The notes: generated by a model from the letters alone, not told the origin. A stretch of DNA of 64,000 bases from Pseudonocardia parietis (GCF_017876315.1 NZ_JAGINU010000001.1:7068001-7132000), one strand, 5' to 3'. Positions 51,462-61,276 are shown, counted from the first letter of the stretch. Numbers and translations: made by a program.

Positions 51462-51881
51462 TCACCCGGCTTCGGCGGCCCGCCGGAGCCCGTCGGCCTC
51501 GAGCTCCACGTAGCGGCGGGTACGCCGGCCGAGCGGCGCCCGCACGACCGGCGCGAGCACACCCCGTTGCTCGATGCCGAGCCGCAGCCGGGTGACGCCG
51601 CCGGGCCCGGGCCGTAGCGAGTGGGTCCCGGTCGTGGCCACGCCGGCCGCCGACGCGGTCCATGTCAGCTCCCGCTCCGGGACGAGCTCGGTCACCGTCC
51701 AGATCATCGGCCGCAGGCTCGGCTGGGCGATCCACACCCGGCACCCGGGAGCCAGGCCGTCATCGAGCAGCCGGACCTCGCGCACGGATTCGGTCCACCG
51801 GGGCCAGTCCCGCGGATCGGTGAGCACCGCCCACAGCCGGTCGATGCCCGCGTGCACCTCACGTTCGACGGTCAGCTCCAT
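51462..51881 (-). CDS. SRPBCC (polyketide cyclase/dehydrase-like) family protein
   Basis: The 139-aa protein starts at ATG 51881 after GAGGAGGG. It shows the START-like pattern VEREVHAGIDRLWAVLTDPR, DWPRWTESVREVRLLDDG, PGCRVWIAQPSLRPMIWTV and the C-terminal amphipathic helix region. Such domains bind hydrophobic ligands. Divergent from a TetR gene with which it shares twin operators, so expression is probably ligand-inducible. Confidence 0.87.
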   Translation of the reverse strand: MELTVEREVHAGIDRLWAVLTDPRDWPRWTESVREVRLLDDGLAPGCRVWIAQPSLRPMIWTVTELVPERELTWTASAAGVATTGTHSLRPGPGGVTRLRLGIEQRGVLAPVVRAPLGRRTRRYVELEADGLRRAAEAG

Positions 51882-51899
51882 CGCACCCTCCTCGGACCT

Positions 51900-51935
51900 G
51901 TACCGAATGGTACAGCACCCCGTACCATCTGGTAC
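51900..51935. promoter_or_regulatory. Twin palindromic operators GTACC-N4-GGTAC
   Basis: GTACCGAATGGTAC (51900-51913) and GTACCATCTGGTAC (51922-51935) are perfect in their arms and centred 22 bp apart, two helical turns. The second ends directly before the TetR ATG at 51936; the first lies 18 bp from the SRPBCC start. The layout fits cooperative autorepression of both genes. Confidence 0.8.
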
Positions 51936-52514
51936 ATGTCCGATCCGAGCCGAACTCCCCAGGAGCAACTGCTGCACGCCGCGGTCGAGCACTTCGCCGA
52001 GCACGGGGTGGCGGACCGCAGCCTGCGGGCGATCGCGACGGCACTCGGCACCAGCCACCGCATGCTGATCTATCACTTCGGTTCCCGCGAGGGCCTGCTC
52101 GTCGAGGTCGTGGCCGCGGTGGAGGCAGGCCAGCGGGAGACCCTCGCCGCGCTCGTCGCGGAGCCCGACGCCGACCCGTCCGACGTCGTCACCAGGTTCT
52201 GGTCGACGGTGACGGCGGCCGCGCACCGCTACGGCCCACTGTTCTTCGAGCTCTCGGCGCACGCCATGCAGGGCCGGCCACATGCCGTCCGGCTGCGGGA
52301 GACGCTGGTGGATCCCTGGCTCGAACCGCTCGCCGACGTCTTCGAACGTGCCGGGACGGACCGGGCGACCGCCCGCGTCCGCGCCCGGCTCGGCCTCGGT
52401 GTGGCTCGTGGCCTGCTGCACGACGCCCTGGTCACCGGCGACACGGCCGGAGCCGACGCCGCGATGGCGAGCTTCGTCGACCTGGTCCTGCCGTCAAAAA
52501 AAGACACTCGCTAA
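51936..52514 (+). CDS. TetR family regulator
   Basis: The 192-aa protein has the HTH LLHAAVEHFAEHGVADRSLR, then AIATALGTSHRMLIYHFGSR and EGLLVEVV. The C-terminal domain has a WSTVTAAAHRYGPLFFELSA helix. The ATG abuts the second operator, with no room for a ribosome site, implying a leaderless mRNA. Probably autoregulatory and the repressor of the SRPBCC gene. Confidence 0.9.
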   Translation: MSDPSRTPQEQLLHAAVEHFAEHGVADRSLRAIATALGTSHRMLIYHFGSREGLLVEVVAAVEAGQRETLAALVAEPDADPSDVVTRFWSTVTAAAHRYGPLFFELSAHAMQGRPHAVRLRETLVDPWLEPLADVFERAGTDRATARVRARLGLGVARGLLHDALVTGDTAGADAAMASFVDLVLPSKKDTR

Positions 52515-52602
52515 ACAACTACATGTCATGCACCATTGCACTCAGTGGCGCGGGATCGCGCGCGCCGCTGAGAACCGAGTACCCACGACACGCGGAGGCG
52601 GC

Positions 52603-53103
52603 ATGAGCATCGACCGCATCGATCTTCCGACCGGGGAGGCGCTCACCGTGCTGCGCACCGGCGTGAGCACCGGCGGCGCCGCGTTCGAGATCGAGGCCAC
52701 CCTCCCGCCCGGCCTGGCCGGCCCGCCCGCACACCGGCACCGGTTCGAGTCCGAGACGTTCACCGTGCTCGACGGCGAGCTCCGCGTCCGCGTCGGCCGG
52801 GAGCGCCGCCTGCTCGGGCCGGGCGAGATGGTGACGGTGCCACCCGGTGTCGTGCACGCCTTCGCCAACCCGACCGACCATCCGGTCCGGATCCGCACCT
52901 GTGAGACCCCGGCCGGCCCGCTGGAGGAACAGTTCCGCGCGCTCGCCGACGCGGGCCGGATCCCGCCGCTGCGCCGGCTCGCGCGGATCAACGTCGCGCA
53001 CGACCTCAGCTTCGTGCTGCACGGTGTGCCGGAGGCCCTGCAGCGTCCACTGTGGCGGATTCTCGCCGCGTTGCCCGAACCGTCCGGAAAGGACACCCAG
53101 TGA
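52603..53103 (+). CDS. Cupin domain protein
   Basis: The 166-aa protein starts at ATG 52603 with GGAGG upstream. The cupin core has motif 1 GPPAHRHRFESETFTVLDGE (His, His, Glu metal ligands) and motif 2 VPPGVVHAFANPTDHPVRI (His). It resembles small mono-cupins found beside flavin monooxygenases. Metal-dependent oxygenase or binding roles are possible. Followed 103 bp later by an FAD monooxygenase in the same direction. Confidence 0.87.
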   Translation: MSIDRIDLPTGEALTVLRTGVSTGGAAFEIEATLPPGLAGPPAHRHRFESETFTVLDGELRVRVGRERRLLGPGEMVTVPPGVVHAFANPTDHPVRIRTCETPAGPLEEQFRALADAGRIPPLRRLARINVAHDLSFVLHGVPEALQRPLWRILAALPEPSGKDTQ

Positions 53104-53206
53104 CCACTCACCCGTCAGACCGGCGAGCCCTTGCTCGGCGCGCTCCCGTCCACACTGCACTGCCCGGTAACCGAGGCGCTGCGGCGCCGGGGGCGGCGAT
53201 GCCGGT

Positions 53207-54739
53207 ATGACCGGCGTCGTCGTCGCCGGAGCGGGGCCGACCGGGCTCGCGCTCGCCTGCGGCCTGGCCGCTGCGGGGACCCCGGTGCGGGTGCTGGACC
53301 GAGCCGACGGCCCGGCCGTCACTTCCCGGGCGAACATCCTGCACGCCCGCGGGGCCGAGGTGCTCGCCCGCCTCGACGCCCTCGGCGACCTGCGGGAACA
53401 GGCCGTGGCACCGGTCGGCATCCGGATGCACGTGCGCGGCAGGCACCTCACGACGATGACCTTCGCCCCCGACGAACGGGAGACCGTGCAGGCCCTGTTC
53501 GTGTCCCAGGCCGCGGTCGAACAGCGGCTGCGCGATCGACTCGCCGAGCTGGGCGTCGACGTCGAATGGGGGCACGGCGTCGAGCACCTGGAGCAGGACG
53601 CCGACGGGGTCACCGTCCGGACGACCGGCGGCGGCGAGCTGCGGGCGTCCTGGCTGGTGGGCTGCGACGGCGCACACAGCCGCGTCCGGACGCTCGCCGG
53701 GATCGGTTTCCCCGGCGTCCCCGTCGTCGAACGCTTCCTGCTCGCCGACGTGCACGCCGACGGCGTCGCCGACCGGGAACACTCCGCGGGCTGGTACCAC
53801 CGCGACGGCATCCTGATGGCGATGCCCATGCCGGACCCGTCCGGGAACCTCTGGCGGCTGATGGCGAACGTCCCGGACGACGGCAGACAGCTGTCCGGCG
53901 AGGAGATCGTGGGGGCGTTCACCGAGCTGTTGCCGGTCCGGGCGGAGATCGCCGGGGCCCGCATCCGGGACACCGTGTGGACCTCGGTGTTCCGGATCCA
54001 CCGGCGCCTGGCGGACGACTACCGCAGCGGCCGGGTGCTGCTCGCCGGCGACGCCGCGCACGTTCACTCGCCCTTCGGCGGGCAGGGGATGAACACCGGC
54101 ATCGGCGATGCCGAGAACCTCGCCTGGAAGCTCTCACTCGTCGTCCGCGGGGCGGCCGGTGCGAAGCTGCTCGACACCTACACCGCGGAGCGCCGGCCGG
54201 CAGCAGCGGAGGTGCTGCGCCGGACCACGACCAACACCCGCGCACTCGTCGCCGAGGGCGCCGTCTCCCGGCTGCTGCGCGATCACGTGCTGGTCCGCAT
54301 CCTGAACCTTCCCGTGGTGCAGCGGCAGGCGACCCGCGCCGCGTCCCAGCTGCGGTTGAGCTACCGGCGGGGGCCGCTGGGCGGGCGGGTACGGGTACCG
54401 CTGGGCGCACGCGGCCGGGCACCGCGCCCCGGCGACCGGGTCCGCGATCGCCCGGTCCGGCTGCCCGACGGCACGGCAGGCACGCTGACCGGCGAGCTCG
54501 GGCCGCGCTGGGTGCTGGTGACCGGAGGCGCCGGCGACCGGCTCGCCGCGACCGCCGCGGCTGCCCTGCCCGGGCAGGTCACAACGGTGACCGACCCCGA
54601 GCGGGCGGATGACGACGCCCTGCTCGTCCGGCCGGACGGCCACCTGCTGTGGCGCGGCACCGACCCGGACCTGCTCGCGGACCGGCTCGCCGTCCTCCTG
54701 CCGGCCGGGACGGGATCGTCCCCGACCCACCGGGCGTGA
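53207..54739 (+). CDS. FAD-dependent aromatic monooxygenase (PheA/TfdB family)
   Basis: The 510-aa protein carries VVVAGAGPTGLALACGLAAA (FAD), TSRANILHARGAEVLARLD, LVGCDGAHSRVRTLAGIGFP (DG motif) and VLLAGDAAHVHSPFGGQGMN with TGIGDAENLAWKL (GD motif). A thioredoxin-like C-terminal domain lacking Cys follows (~400-510). This is the group A hydroxylase plan used for polyketide and phenol oxidation and for rifampicin-type monooxygenases. The substrate is unknown. Confidence 0.9.
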   Translation: MTGVVVAGAGPTGLALACGLAAAGTPVRVLDRADGPAVTSRANILHARGAEVLARLDALGDLREQAVAPVGIRMHVRGRHLTTMTFAPDERETVQALFVSQAAVEQRLRDRLAELGVDVEWGHGVEHLEQDADGVTVRTTGGGELRASWLVGCDGAHSRVRTLAGIGFPGVPVVERFLLADVHADGVADREHSAGWYHRDGILMAMPMPDPSGNLWRLMANVPDDGRQLSGEEIVGAFTELLPVRAEIAGARIRDTVWTSVFRIHRRLADDYRSGRVLLAGDAAHVHSPFGGQGMNTGIGDAENLAWKLSLVVRGAAGAKLLDTYTAERRPAAAEVLRRTTTNTRALVAEGAVSRLLRDHVLVRILNLPVVQRQATRAASQLRLSYRRGPLGGRVRVPLGARGRAPRPGDRVRDRPVRLPDGTAGTLTGELGPRWVLVTGGAGDRLAATAAAALPGQVTTVTDPERADDDALLVRPDGHLLWRGTDPDLLADRLAVLLPAGTGSSPTHRA

Positions 54740-54758
54740 GGCCCCCGCCGGGCGGGGC

Positions 54759-56084
54759 TCACACCGGCGCGGGCTCCCCCTTCTTCATCGCGGCCCGGTA
54801 CGGATCGGGCGACAGCGCCGCCGCCACGATGGTGATCAGGACCATCGCCGACATGTAGAGCGCGATCATGTTGTAGCCACCCGTGGCGTTCAGCAGCGCC
54901 GTGGCGATCACCGGGGCGAGGCCGCCGGCGAACACGCTGGCGCCCTGCGCGCCGATCGACGCCCCGCTGTAGCGCACCTCGGGTTCGAACAGCTCGGAGA
55001 AGTACGCCGGCTGCGGCGCGTAGACCGCCGAGTTGCCGATGTTCACCGCGACCACGGTGGCCAGCACGATCAGCGGGAGCGAGCGGGTGTCGAGCGCCCA
55101 GAAGTACGGCCAGCTCATCGCGAGCAGCACGAACGAGCCCCACAGCACGGTCCGGCGGCGGCCCCAGCGGTCGCAGGCCCAGCCGTAGAACGGGATGCTC
55201 ACCAGCCCGATCGCCGAGGAGATGATCACCGCGAGCAGCAGCTCACCGCGTGCCATCCCGAGCATCACGGTGCCGTAGGTCAGCACGAAGGTGGTGTGGA
55301 TGTAGAAGGTGCTGTTCTCGGCGAACCGCAGGCCCGCGGCGCGCAGCACGTTCTTCGGCTGCTTGCGCAGCACCGCGAGCACCGGCTGGCGTTCGATCCG
55401 GCCGGCCGCCCTCGCCGCCTCGAACACCGGCGACTCGTGGATCCGCAGCCGGATCACGATGCCGAACACGACCAGCACGATCGACGCCAGGAAGGGCACC
55501 CGCCAGCCCCAGGACAGGAACGCGGCCTCGGACATGCCGACCGACATCACCAGCAGCGACAGGTTCGCGACGAGCATCCCGGCCGGCACGCCCATCTGCG
55601 GGAAGCTGCCGAAGAAGCCGCGCCGGTGCGGCGGGGCGAACTCCACCGCCATCAGCGCGGCCGCACCCCACTCGCCACCGAGGCCGATGCCCTGGATGAT
55701 CCGCAGCACGACCAGCAGGATCGGCGCGAAGATGCCGATCGTCTCGTAGGTGGGCAGCAGGCCGACGGCGAACGTGCCGCCCCCCATCAACACCACCGAC
55801 AGCACGAGCATCGACTTGCGCCCGACCCGGTCACCGAAGTGCGCGAAGATCACTCCGCCGAACGGCCGCGCCACGAACCCGACGCCGAACGTCGAGAGCG
55901 CGAGCAGCGTGCCGGTCAGCGGGTCGGCCGTGGGGAAGAACAGCTTTCCGAACACGAGCGCGGCGGCCGCGCCGTAGACGAAGAAGTCGAACCACTCGAT
56001 CGACGTGCCGATCAGCGTCGCGACGGCGACCCGGCGGGTCTCCCTCGGCGTCGGCGCCGGCGTCGTCGGGGCGGGATGCGTCAT
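54759..56084 (-). CDS. MFS transporter, metabolite:H+ symporter (MHS) family
   Basis: The 441-aa protein has 12 TM segments. LIGTSIEWFDFFVYGAAAAL (TM1), RPFGGVIFAHFGDRVGRKSM (loop 2-3) and RIIQGIGLGGEWGAAALMAV (TM4-5) are diagnostic of the MHS group (ShiA, ProP, KgtP relatives). GFFGSFPQMGVPAG follows. Probable substrate is a dicarboxylate, shikimate-like acid or betaine. The 236 bp upstream contain two CAACGTT copies (about 56116 and 56155) but no gene. Confidence 0.9.
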   Translation of the reverse strand: MTHPAPTTPAPTPRETRRVAVATLIGTSIEWFDFFVYGAAAALVFGKLFFPTADPLTGTLLALSTFGVGFVARPFGGVIFAHFGDRVGRKSMLVLSVVLMGGGTFAVGLLPTYETIGIFAPILLVVLRIIQGIGLGGEWGAAALMAVEFAPPHRRGFFGSFPQMGVPAGMLVANLSLLVMSVGMSEAAFLSWGWRVPFLASIVLVVFGIVIRLRIHESPVFEAARAAGRIERQPVLAVLRKQPKNVLRAAGLRFAENSTFYIHTTFVLTYGTVMLGMARGELLLAVIISSAIGLVSIPFYGWACDRWGRRRTVLWGSFVLLAMSWPYFWALDTRSLPLIVLATVVAVNIGNSAVYAPQPAYFSELFEPEVRYSGASIGAQGASVFAGGLAPVIATALLNATGGYNMIALYMSAMVLITIVAAALSPDPYRAAMKKGEPAPV

Positions 56085-56320
56085 TGGACCCTCCGCGACT
56101 TCCGCGATGCGGAATCAACGTTCAGATGTGGGCCGCACCATACGTTCCGGAGAGCAACGTTGCCAGGCGAAGCGATCGCTCGGTTGCACCGAAAGGGCGA
56201 GCCGATCACGCCGAACGGCACGCAGCGTGATGACGTCCGGGCATGCAGCCTCCGAGCGAACAGGACCCGGCGTTCGTTCGCGATCGACCGCCTCCGGTCG
56301 GCCGCCCCGCCGTCGGTGTC

Positions 56321-57667
56321 CTATCCGGTGTCCTCGAAGTTCGCGACCCGCACGCCACGGACCTGGCCGGTGTCGTCGGTGGTGACGACGGGGCCGGAGC
56401 GTCGGCGGGGTCGGCGTCCGGCGTCGATCCAGCCCGGCGGGATGAACTCGGGCAGCCCGTCACGGATCTGCACGGTCCACCCGGAGTAATGGATCAGCCG
56501 ATGATGCGTCCGGCAGAGCATCACCAGGTTCTCGAGCTTGGTCTCGCCGTCGTGCTCCCAGGCGAGAACATGGTGGATCTCGCACCAGGACGGGGGCCGG
56601 TCACATCCGGGGTGGGCGCAGCCTTGGTCGCGGGCGGTGACCGCGCGGCGCAGGCCGTCGGGGATGGTGCGGGTGGCGCGTCCGACGTCGAGGGGTTGTC
56701 CGGCGCCGTCGAGCACGATCGGGATGACCGCGGCGTCACAGGCCAGCATCCGCAGTGCTTCGGGCGACAGTTGCCCCCCGAAGTCCGGCATCGCCGCCCG
56801 GGCGCGCTGTTCGAGGTCCTCCAGGCGCACCAGGACGTTGAGTTGGGGGCGGCGCCCACCGGTGTCGGGCACCAACGAGGTGGGCCCGTGCGACAGGGCG
56901 AACCCGCACACCTCGGCGAGGGCTTCGGCGGCGCGTTCGGCCGGGGTGCGGGTCTCGTCGGCGCTGCGCGGGCAGCTCTTGGCGTCGAGCACGGTGGCGA
57001 TCGCGTCGAACAGGGCGGCGTCGTCGAACCGGCCGGTCAGCTTGCCGCCGGGCCGGTTGCGGTGGCGTACCAGGCGCAGTTCGTTGATCTGTGGCTCGGG
57101 ACCGTCGTTGTCGTCGGGTTCGGGGCCGTCCTGGTCGAGGGCCTCGATCAGTTGGGTGCCCCAGGTGTGCAGCTCGGTGGGGGTGTGGTCGAGGGCCTGT
57201 TCGGCGAGCTTCTCCTCCGCAGTCGCCCAGGTGGCCGGGTCCAGCCGCGCCGCGGCGCGTGATCCGAGTACGGAGGCGATGACCTCGGTGTGGCGCAGGC
57301 TGATCTCGCCGCCGGCGAACACGGTCGCGGTCGCGGGCAGGACCGGTGGCAGCACGGTGGCGTCGAGGCCGGTGCGGGTGATGACGTGCTGCGCGGCGAT
57401 GGTGTGGCGGCGGGCCTGGCCGCGTTCCCAGCGCAGCAGGTCGGCCAGAGCGGTGGTGCTGGAGCGGTAGCCGCGGTCGGTGAACACCCCGCGGCGCTCC
57501 ACCGCGGCCAGGGTGTCGACCGCGACGTGGTCGAGGCGTCGTGTGGTGGCCTCGCAGGCGCGCAGGCCGTCGAGCAGGTCGTCGTCGCCGGCGCCGGCCA
57601 GCGCCGCGCGCAGCTGTTCGACGGCCTCGGTGAGGCGGTCGGTCGCGGCGGCGACGTCGGTGGACAT
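56321..57667 (-). CDS. DUF222 and HNH endonuclease domain protein (13E12 repeat family-like)
   Basis: The 448-aa protein starts at ATG 57667. DUF222 covers ~15-330 (LRACEATTRRLDHVAVDTLA, DRGYRSSTTALADLLRW, GEISLRHTEVIASVL). The C-terminal HNH domain has CAHPGCDRPPSWCEIHHVLA and NLVMLCRTHHRLIH, supplying both zinc Cys pairs and the HH catalytic motif. These proteins occur in many copies in actinobacteria and are linked to mobile DNA, although no IS ends are seen here. Confidence 0.92.
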   Translation of the reverse strand: MSTDVAAATDRLTEAVEQLRAALAGAGDDDLLDGLRACEATTRRLDHVAVDTLAAVERRGVFTDRGYRSSTTALADLLRWERGQARRHTIAAQHVITRTGLDATVLPPVLPATATVFAGGEISLRHTEVIASVLGSRAAARLDPATWATAEEKLAEQALDHTPTELHTWGTQLIEALDQDGPEPDDNDGPEPQINELRLVRHRNRPGGKLTGRFDDAALFDAIATVLDAKSCPRSADETRTPAERAAEALAEVCGFALSHGPTSLVPDTGGRRPQLNVLVRLEDLEQRARAAMPDFGGQLSPEALRMLACDAAVIPIVLDGAGQPLDVGRATRTIPDGLRRAVTARDQGCAHPGCDRPPSWCEIHHVLAWEHDGETKLENLVMLCRTHHRLIHYSGWTVQIRDGLPEFIPPGWIDAGRRPRRRSGPVVTTDDTGQVRGVRVANFEDTG

Positions 57668-57824
57668 GTCTCCAGTTATCCGAACTGGTGTTCGAGCATG
57701 GGGTATTCGTCGCAGGTCAGCGACCGTTTGGCGACGGCCCGGGCGGTCGTGCGGGTCTCGTATCACCGACGCGCACCGGGTCGTCCACACGACCGTCGAG
57801 GACGGGTCCGGAACGCCGCACCCG

Positions 57825-59357
57825 CTACCGCAGCTGAGTGCTCGGCAGCGCATCGCCGGCGAGCAGCGGCGACGGCGCGAACTCGTGCTCCGCCCACAGC
57901 CGGCGCGAGACCTCCTCGGGGTAGGCGGCCACCGCGGGCGGAGCGTCGACCAGCCAGGTCGCGCGGCCGTCGTCGTCCCAGGCAGGCCAGCCCGGGTCGC
58001 CGTGACGGGCGAACGCCGTCCACGCCCGCTGCATCGCCGTCGACACCGCACGCACGGTGCCGGGCGGTTCCTCGCCGAGCAGCTGCGTGATCATCGGTCC
58101 GCCGTCGAAGTTGCCGAACACCAGCGGGACGTCCAGGGCGTGGCAGGCGCCCAGCGCGCCGCCGGCCGCGGGTGCGGCCATGGTCAGCTCGTAGACGTGC
58201 GCCCGGCCGCCGCCGCGCACGTGTTCCTCGGCCAGTCGCAGGCTCGGCATCCGGAACAGCCAGTCCGACTTCACCCGCTCGAACAGCTCGGACGGCCCGG
58301 CAGCGGGGAAGGCGGCGCGGAAGGCGGCGGGATCGGGCGCGAGCGCCCGCACCGTCGTCTCGGCCAGCTCCTCGGGGACGGCGCCGAGCATCCCGGCCAT
58401 CGCGACGAACAGCCGGAACTCGTCCCGGTTGTGCCCGGCGATCAGCTCGACCCCGCGGCCGGCCCCGGCCCGCAGCGCCCGCCACGGCGTCGTCGGGAGG
58501 ATCTCGCCGTCGACGACCGGCGAGTACGGCGTCGGGTTGTGCGCGACCGGGCCCCAGGTGCCGACCCACTCGCGCATCCGGGTCGCGGTGGTGTCGCCGG
58601 CGGCGGCCAGCGCGTCGGGCTCGACCGCGGCCAGCGACTCCCGGTCCGGGCTGCGGCCCAGGTCGGCGGCGACCCGCGCGGTGAAGTCGGCAGCCAGCTG
58701 CGGTGTGAAGAAGGTGCCGGGCACGCTCTGCGTGATCGCGCGGCCGAACAATCCCGCCGACGCCGGCATCGCGAGCAGCGCGGCGATCGCGCCGGCGCCC
58801 GCGGACTCGCCGAACACGGTGACCCGCCCGGGATCGCCGCCGAACGCAGTGATCGACTCCTGTACCCAGCGCAGCGCGGCGAGGTCGTCGAGCAGGCCGC
58901 GGTTGTCCGGGGCGCCCTCGATGCGGGCGAAGCCCTCCATCCCGACCCGGTGGTGGAAGGTCACGACGACCACGTCACCGGCGCGGGCCAGCCGGCCGCC
59001 GTCGTAACCGGGGTCGCCGGGGTCGCCCGCCCGGTAGGCACCGCCGTGGATCCAGACCATGACCGGTAGGCCGGCTCCGGGGTCCGGCCGCGGGGTCCAG
59101 ACGTCGAGGGTGAGCCATCCGCGGCCGTCGTCCGGGCGCGACGGCGGCACGACCGGACCCATCGGCGACTGCGGCACGGCCGGACCGGACTGCCCCGCGT
59201 CGAGGATCCCGCTCCACTCCCGGGGCGGCACGGGCGCAGCGAACCGGAGGTCACCGACCGGAGGTGCGGCGAACGGGATCCCGCGGAACACCGCGGTACC
59301 GGACTCGGTCCGGCCGCGAACGGATCCGGCCGGGGTGTGCACGTGCGGGTCGGGCAT
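57825..59357 (-). CDS. Type-B carboxylesterase
   Basis: The 510-aa protein starts at ATG 59357 (GAGGAG upstream). It shows AVFRGIPFAAPPVGDLRF, the oxyanion motif LPVMVWIHGGAYRAG, nucleophile elbow VTVFGESAGAGAIAALLAMP (Ser), acid region IAGHNRDEFRLF (Glu or Asp) and His in GALGACHALDVPLVFGNF. No signal peptide, so intracellular. Para-nitrobenzyl-esterase-like enzymes of this group have broad ester specificity. Confidence 0.9.
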   Translation of the reverse strand: MPDPHVHTPAGSVRGRTESGTAVFRGIPFAAPPVGDLRFAAPVPPREWSGILDAGQSGPAVPQSPMGPVVPPSRPDDGRGWLTLDVWTPRPDPGAGLPVMVWIHGGAYRAGDPGDPGYDGGRLARAGDVVVVTFHHRVGMEGFARIEGAPDNRGLLDDLAALRWVQESITAFGGDPGRVTVFGESAGAGAIAALLAMPASAGLFGRAITQSVPGTFFTPQLAADFTARVAADLGRSPDRESLAAVEPDALAAAGDTTATRMREWVGTWGPVAHNPTPYSPVVDGEILPTTPWRALRAGAGRGVELIAGHNRDEFRLFVAMAGMLGAVPEELAETTVRALAPDPAAFRAAFPAAGPSELFERVKSDWLFRMPSLRLAEEHVRGGGRAHVYELTMAAPAAGGALGACHALDVPLVFGNFDGGPMITQLLGEEPPGTVRAVSTAMQRAWTAFARHGDPGWPAWDDDGRATWLVDAPPAVAAYPEEVSRRLWAEHEFAPSPLLAGDALPSTQLR

Positions 59358-59507
59358 CGATGACCTCTCCTCGTCGGGCTCGCGGGCCGAACCTCGTCGC
59401 ACGCGCTCCGGGTGTCAACGGTGCGGGGACCGCGCACCGGGTGCAGCCGCTGCGAGGTCGCTCGGCGGGGTGCGATGCGCCGGATCGGCCGCGCCGGGGA
59501 CGCCGGT

Positions 59508-60401
59508 TCAGAGGGCGGATGCGCGCAGCTCGTTCACCGCCACCCGGGCGGCCGCCCCGATCGCGGCGTCCGCCCGCGGCACGTTCGCGTCGCTGCGGGC
59601 GGCGTGCGTGAACACCGCGACGGCGACCGGGTGCTCGCCCGGGAAGGTCACGACCCCGACCTCGTTGCGGACCGCGCCGACCGTCCCGGTCTTCCCGGCG
59701 ACGCTCGCCGCAGCCGGGAACCCCGCCCGTAGCCGGTGCGGCCAGACCTGGGCGGACAGCACCCGGCGGGCGAACTCCGTCCCGGCGGCCGACGTCAGCT
59801 CGCCGCGCCACAGCAACCCGAGCAGGCGGGTGGCGTCGGCGGCGGTCGTGGACGACCCGAAGACCGGGCTCAGTGCCCGGACCTGGGCCGGCACGTCGTT
59901 GTCGGCGAGGACCGCGAACGCCGCCGCCACGTCGTCGGTACCGGTGTCGGCGACGAGATCGGCGAAGACGTCCGCGGTCCCGCCCCTGACCCGGGTGCCG
60001 TCCAGGCCCAGCTCGGCGGGCAGCGCAGCGACCCGGTCCCGCCCCACCCGGGTGTGCACGACGTCCGCGGCGGCGTTGTCCGACACGGTGATCATCGACG
60101 TGGCCAGGTCCCGCCAGCTCATCGTCACCGGGTCCGCGAGCGCGGAGATCCCGGTCCCGCCCGGCGTACGCCCGGGTGGGACGACGACCGGCTCCCGCGG
60201 ATCGATGCCGCCGTCGTCGACCTCGCGGCAGAACGCCACGAGCACCAGGAGCTTGTAGACCGAGGCCATGACGACCGGCACGTCGGCACCGACCGCGACC
60301 TCCACCGGGCCGGGCCCGTCCGTCGTGACCGGGCGCGCGTGCAGCCAGCCGCGGACCCCGGCGTCCCGGAACACCGCGCGGACCTCGTCGGCCGCGCTCA
60401 T
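59508..60401 (-). CDS. Beta-lactamase-fold serine hydrolase, BlaB-like regulatory protein
   Basis: The 297-aa protein has penicillin-interacting motifs SVYK (MASVYKLLVLVAF), SDN (ITVSDNAAADVVH) and KTG (VAGKTGTVGAV) but no signal peptide, so it should stay in the cytoplasm. It overlaps the LysR gene by 4 bp. In Streptomyces cacaoi, BlaB is such a cytoplasmic protein, needed with the LysR-type BlaA to induce the class A beta-lactamase; the arrangement here is the same. A sensor or co-regulator role is therefore favoured over resistance. Confidence 0.82.
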   Translation of the reverse strand: MSAADEVRAVFRDAGVRGWLHARPVTTDGPGPVEVAVGADVPVVMASVYKLLVLVAFCREVDDGGIDPREPVVVPPGRTPGGTGISALADPVTMSWRDLATSMITVSDNAAADVVHTRVGRDRVAALPAELGLDGTRVRGGTADVFADLVADTGTDDVAAAFAVLADNDVPAQVRALSPVFGSSTTAADATRLLGLLWRGELTSAAGTEFARRVLSAQVWPHRLRAGFPAAASVAGKTGTVGAVRNEVGVVTFPGEHPVAVAVFTHAARSDANVPRADAAIGAAARVAVNELRASAL

Positions 60402-61276
60402 CCCGCGTCCCCGGCCCCTCGCAACACGGTGACCAATGCTTCGACGACGCCGTCCGGGGTGTCGTCGCGGTGCACCACCCGCACCCGGAACGGCACCGGC
60501 TCACCGGCCGCGGCACGCCGGGCCACCCCGTCCGCGGCCAGCTCCGGGTCCGGGGTGAGCAGGAAGGCCACACCGGTGGCGACGAGCGCGAGTGCCTCGG
60601 CCGGGGTCGCTGCGGCAGCGGCCCGCGCCGGGCGCCCACGCGTCTCCAGGCTGTCGAGCAGCAGGTCGTGCGCAGCCGGGGCGTGCGCGCGGGGTGCCGT
60701 CGCGACCTCCAGGCCCCGCAATGCGCGCAACGCGACCGGGCCCATCCACGCCGCCGCAGGGTGCTCGTCCGGCAGCAGGATCTCGGTCGGCAGCGCGACG
60801 ACCGGGCCCGCCCGGGCCGACCCCAGCACCGCCGGATGCGCGACGACGGCGGCGTCCAGCGTGCCGGCGGACACCGCGTCCACCAGCGTGACCGTGGTTC
60901 CGACGGTCAGCGCCGCCCGGCGGCCCGCGGCGGCGCCGGCCCGTGCGGCCAGTCCGGCGCAGGACCGGGGGCCGAGCTCCGGGACGACACCGACCCGCAG
61001 CACCTGGGCCGCCTCGGCGTGCCGGTGGGCGGCGCGGTCGAACGCGTCGGCGTCCTCGAGCAGCGCGCGGGCCCGGGGCAGCAGGTCGCGGCCCGCCGGC
61101 GTCAGGCTCACCCCGCCGGGTCCGCGGTCGAACAGCCCGACGCCGAGCCGGGCCTCCAGCCGCCGCACCCCCTGGGAGAGCGGCGGCTGCGCCATGTCCA
61201 GCCGGAGCGCGGCCCGGCCGAAGTGCCGTTCCTCGGCGACCGTGACGAAGAACGCGAGGTGGCGGAGCAGGTTCAC
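60398..61276 (-). CDS. LysR family regulator, BlaA/AmpR-like
   Basis: The 292-aa protein has the LysR HTH RHLAFFVTVAEERHFGRAAL then RLDMAQPPLSQGVRRLEARL, GVGLFDRGPGGVSLTPAG, and a periplasmic-binding-like effector domain. Divergent from the class A beta-lactamase with 94 bp between, containing two T-N11-A boxes. Likely activator of that gene in response to cell-wall or beta-lactam signals (inference from S. cacaoi). Confidence 0.9.
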   Translation of the reverse strand: MNLLRHLAFFVTVAEERHFGRAALRLDMAQPPLSQGVRRLEARLGVGLFDRGPGGVSLTPAGRDLLPRARALLEDADAFDRAAHRHAEAAQVLRVGVVPELGPRSCAGLAARAGAAAGRRAALTVGTTVTLVDAVSAGTLDAAVVAHPAVLGSARAGPVVALPTEILLPDEHPAAAWMGPVALRALRGLEVATAPRAHAPAAHDLLLDSLETRGRPARAAAAATPAEALALVATGVAFLLTPDPELAADGVARRAAAGEPVPFRVRVVHRDDTPDGVVEALVTVLRGAGDAG

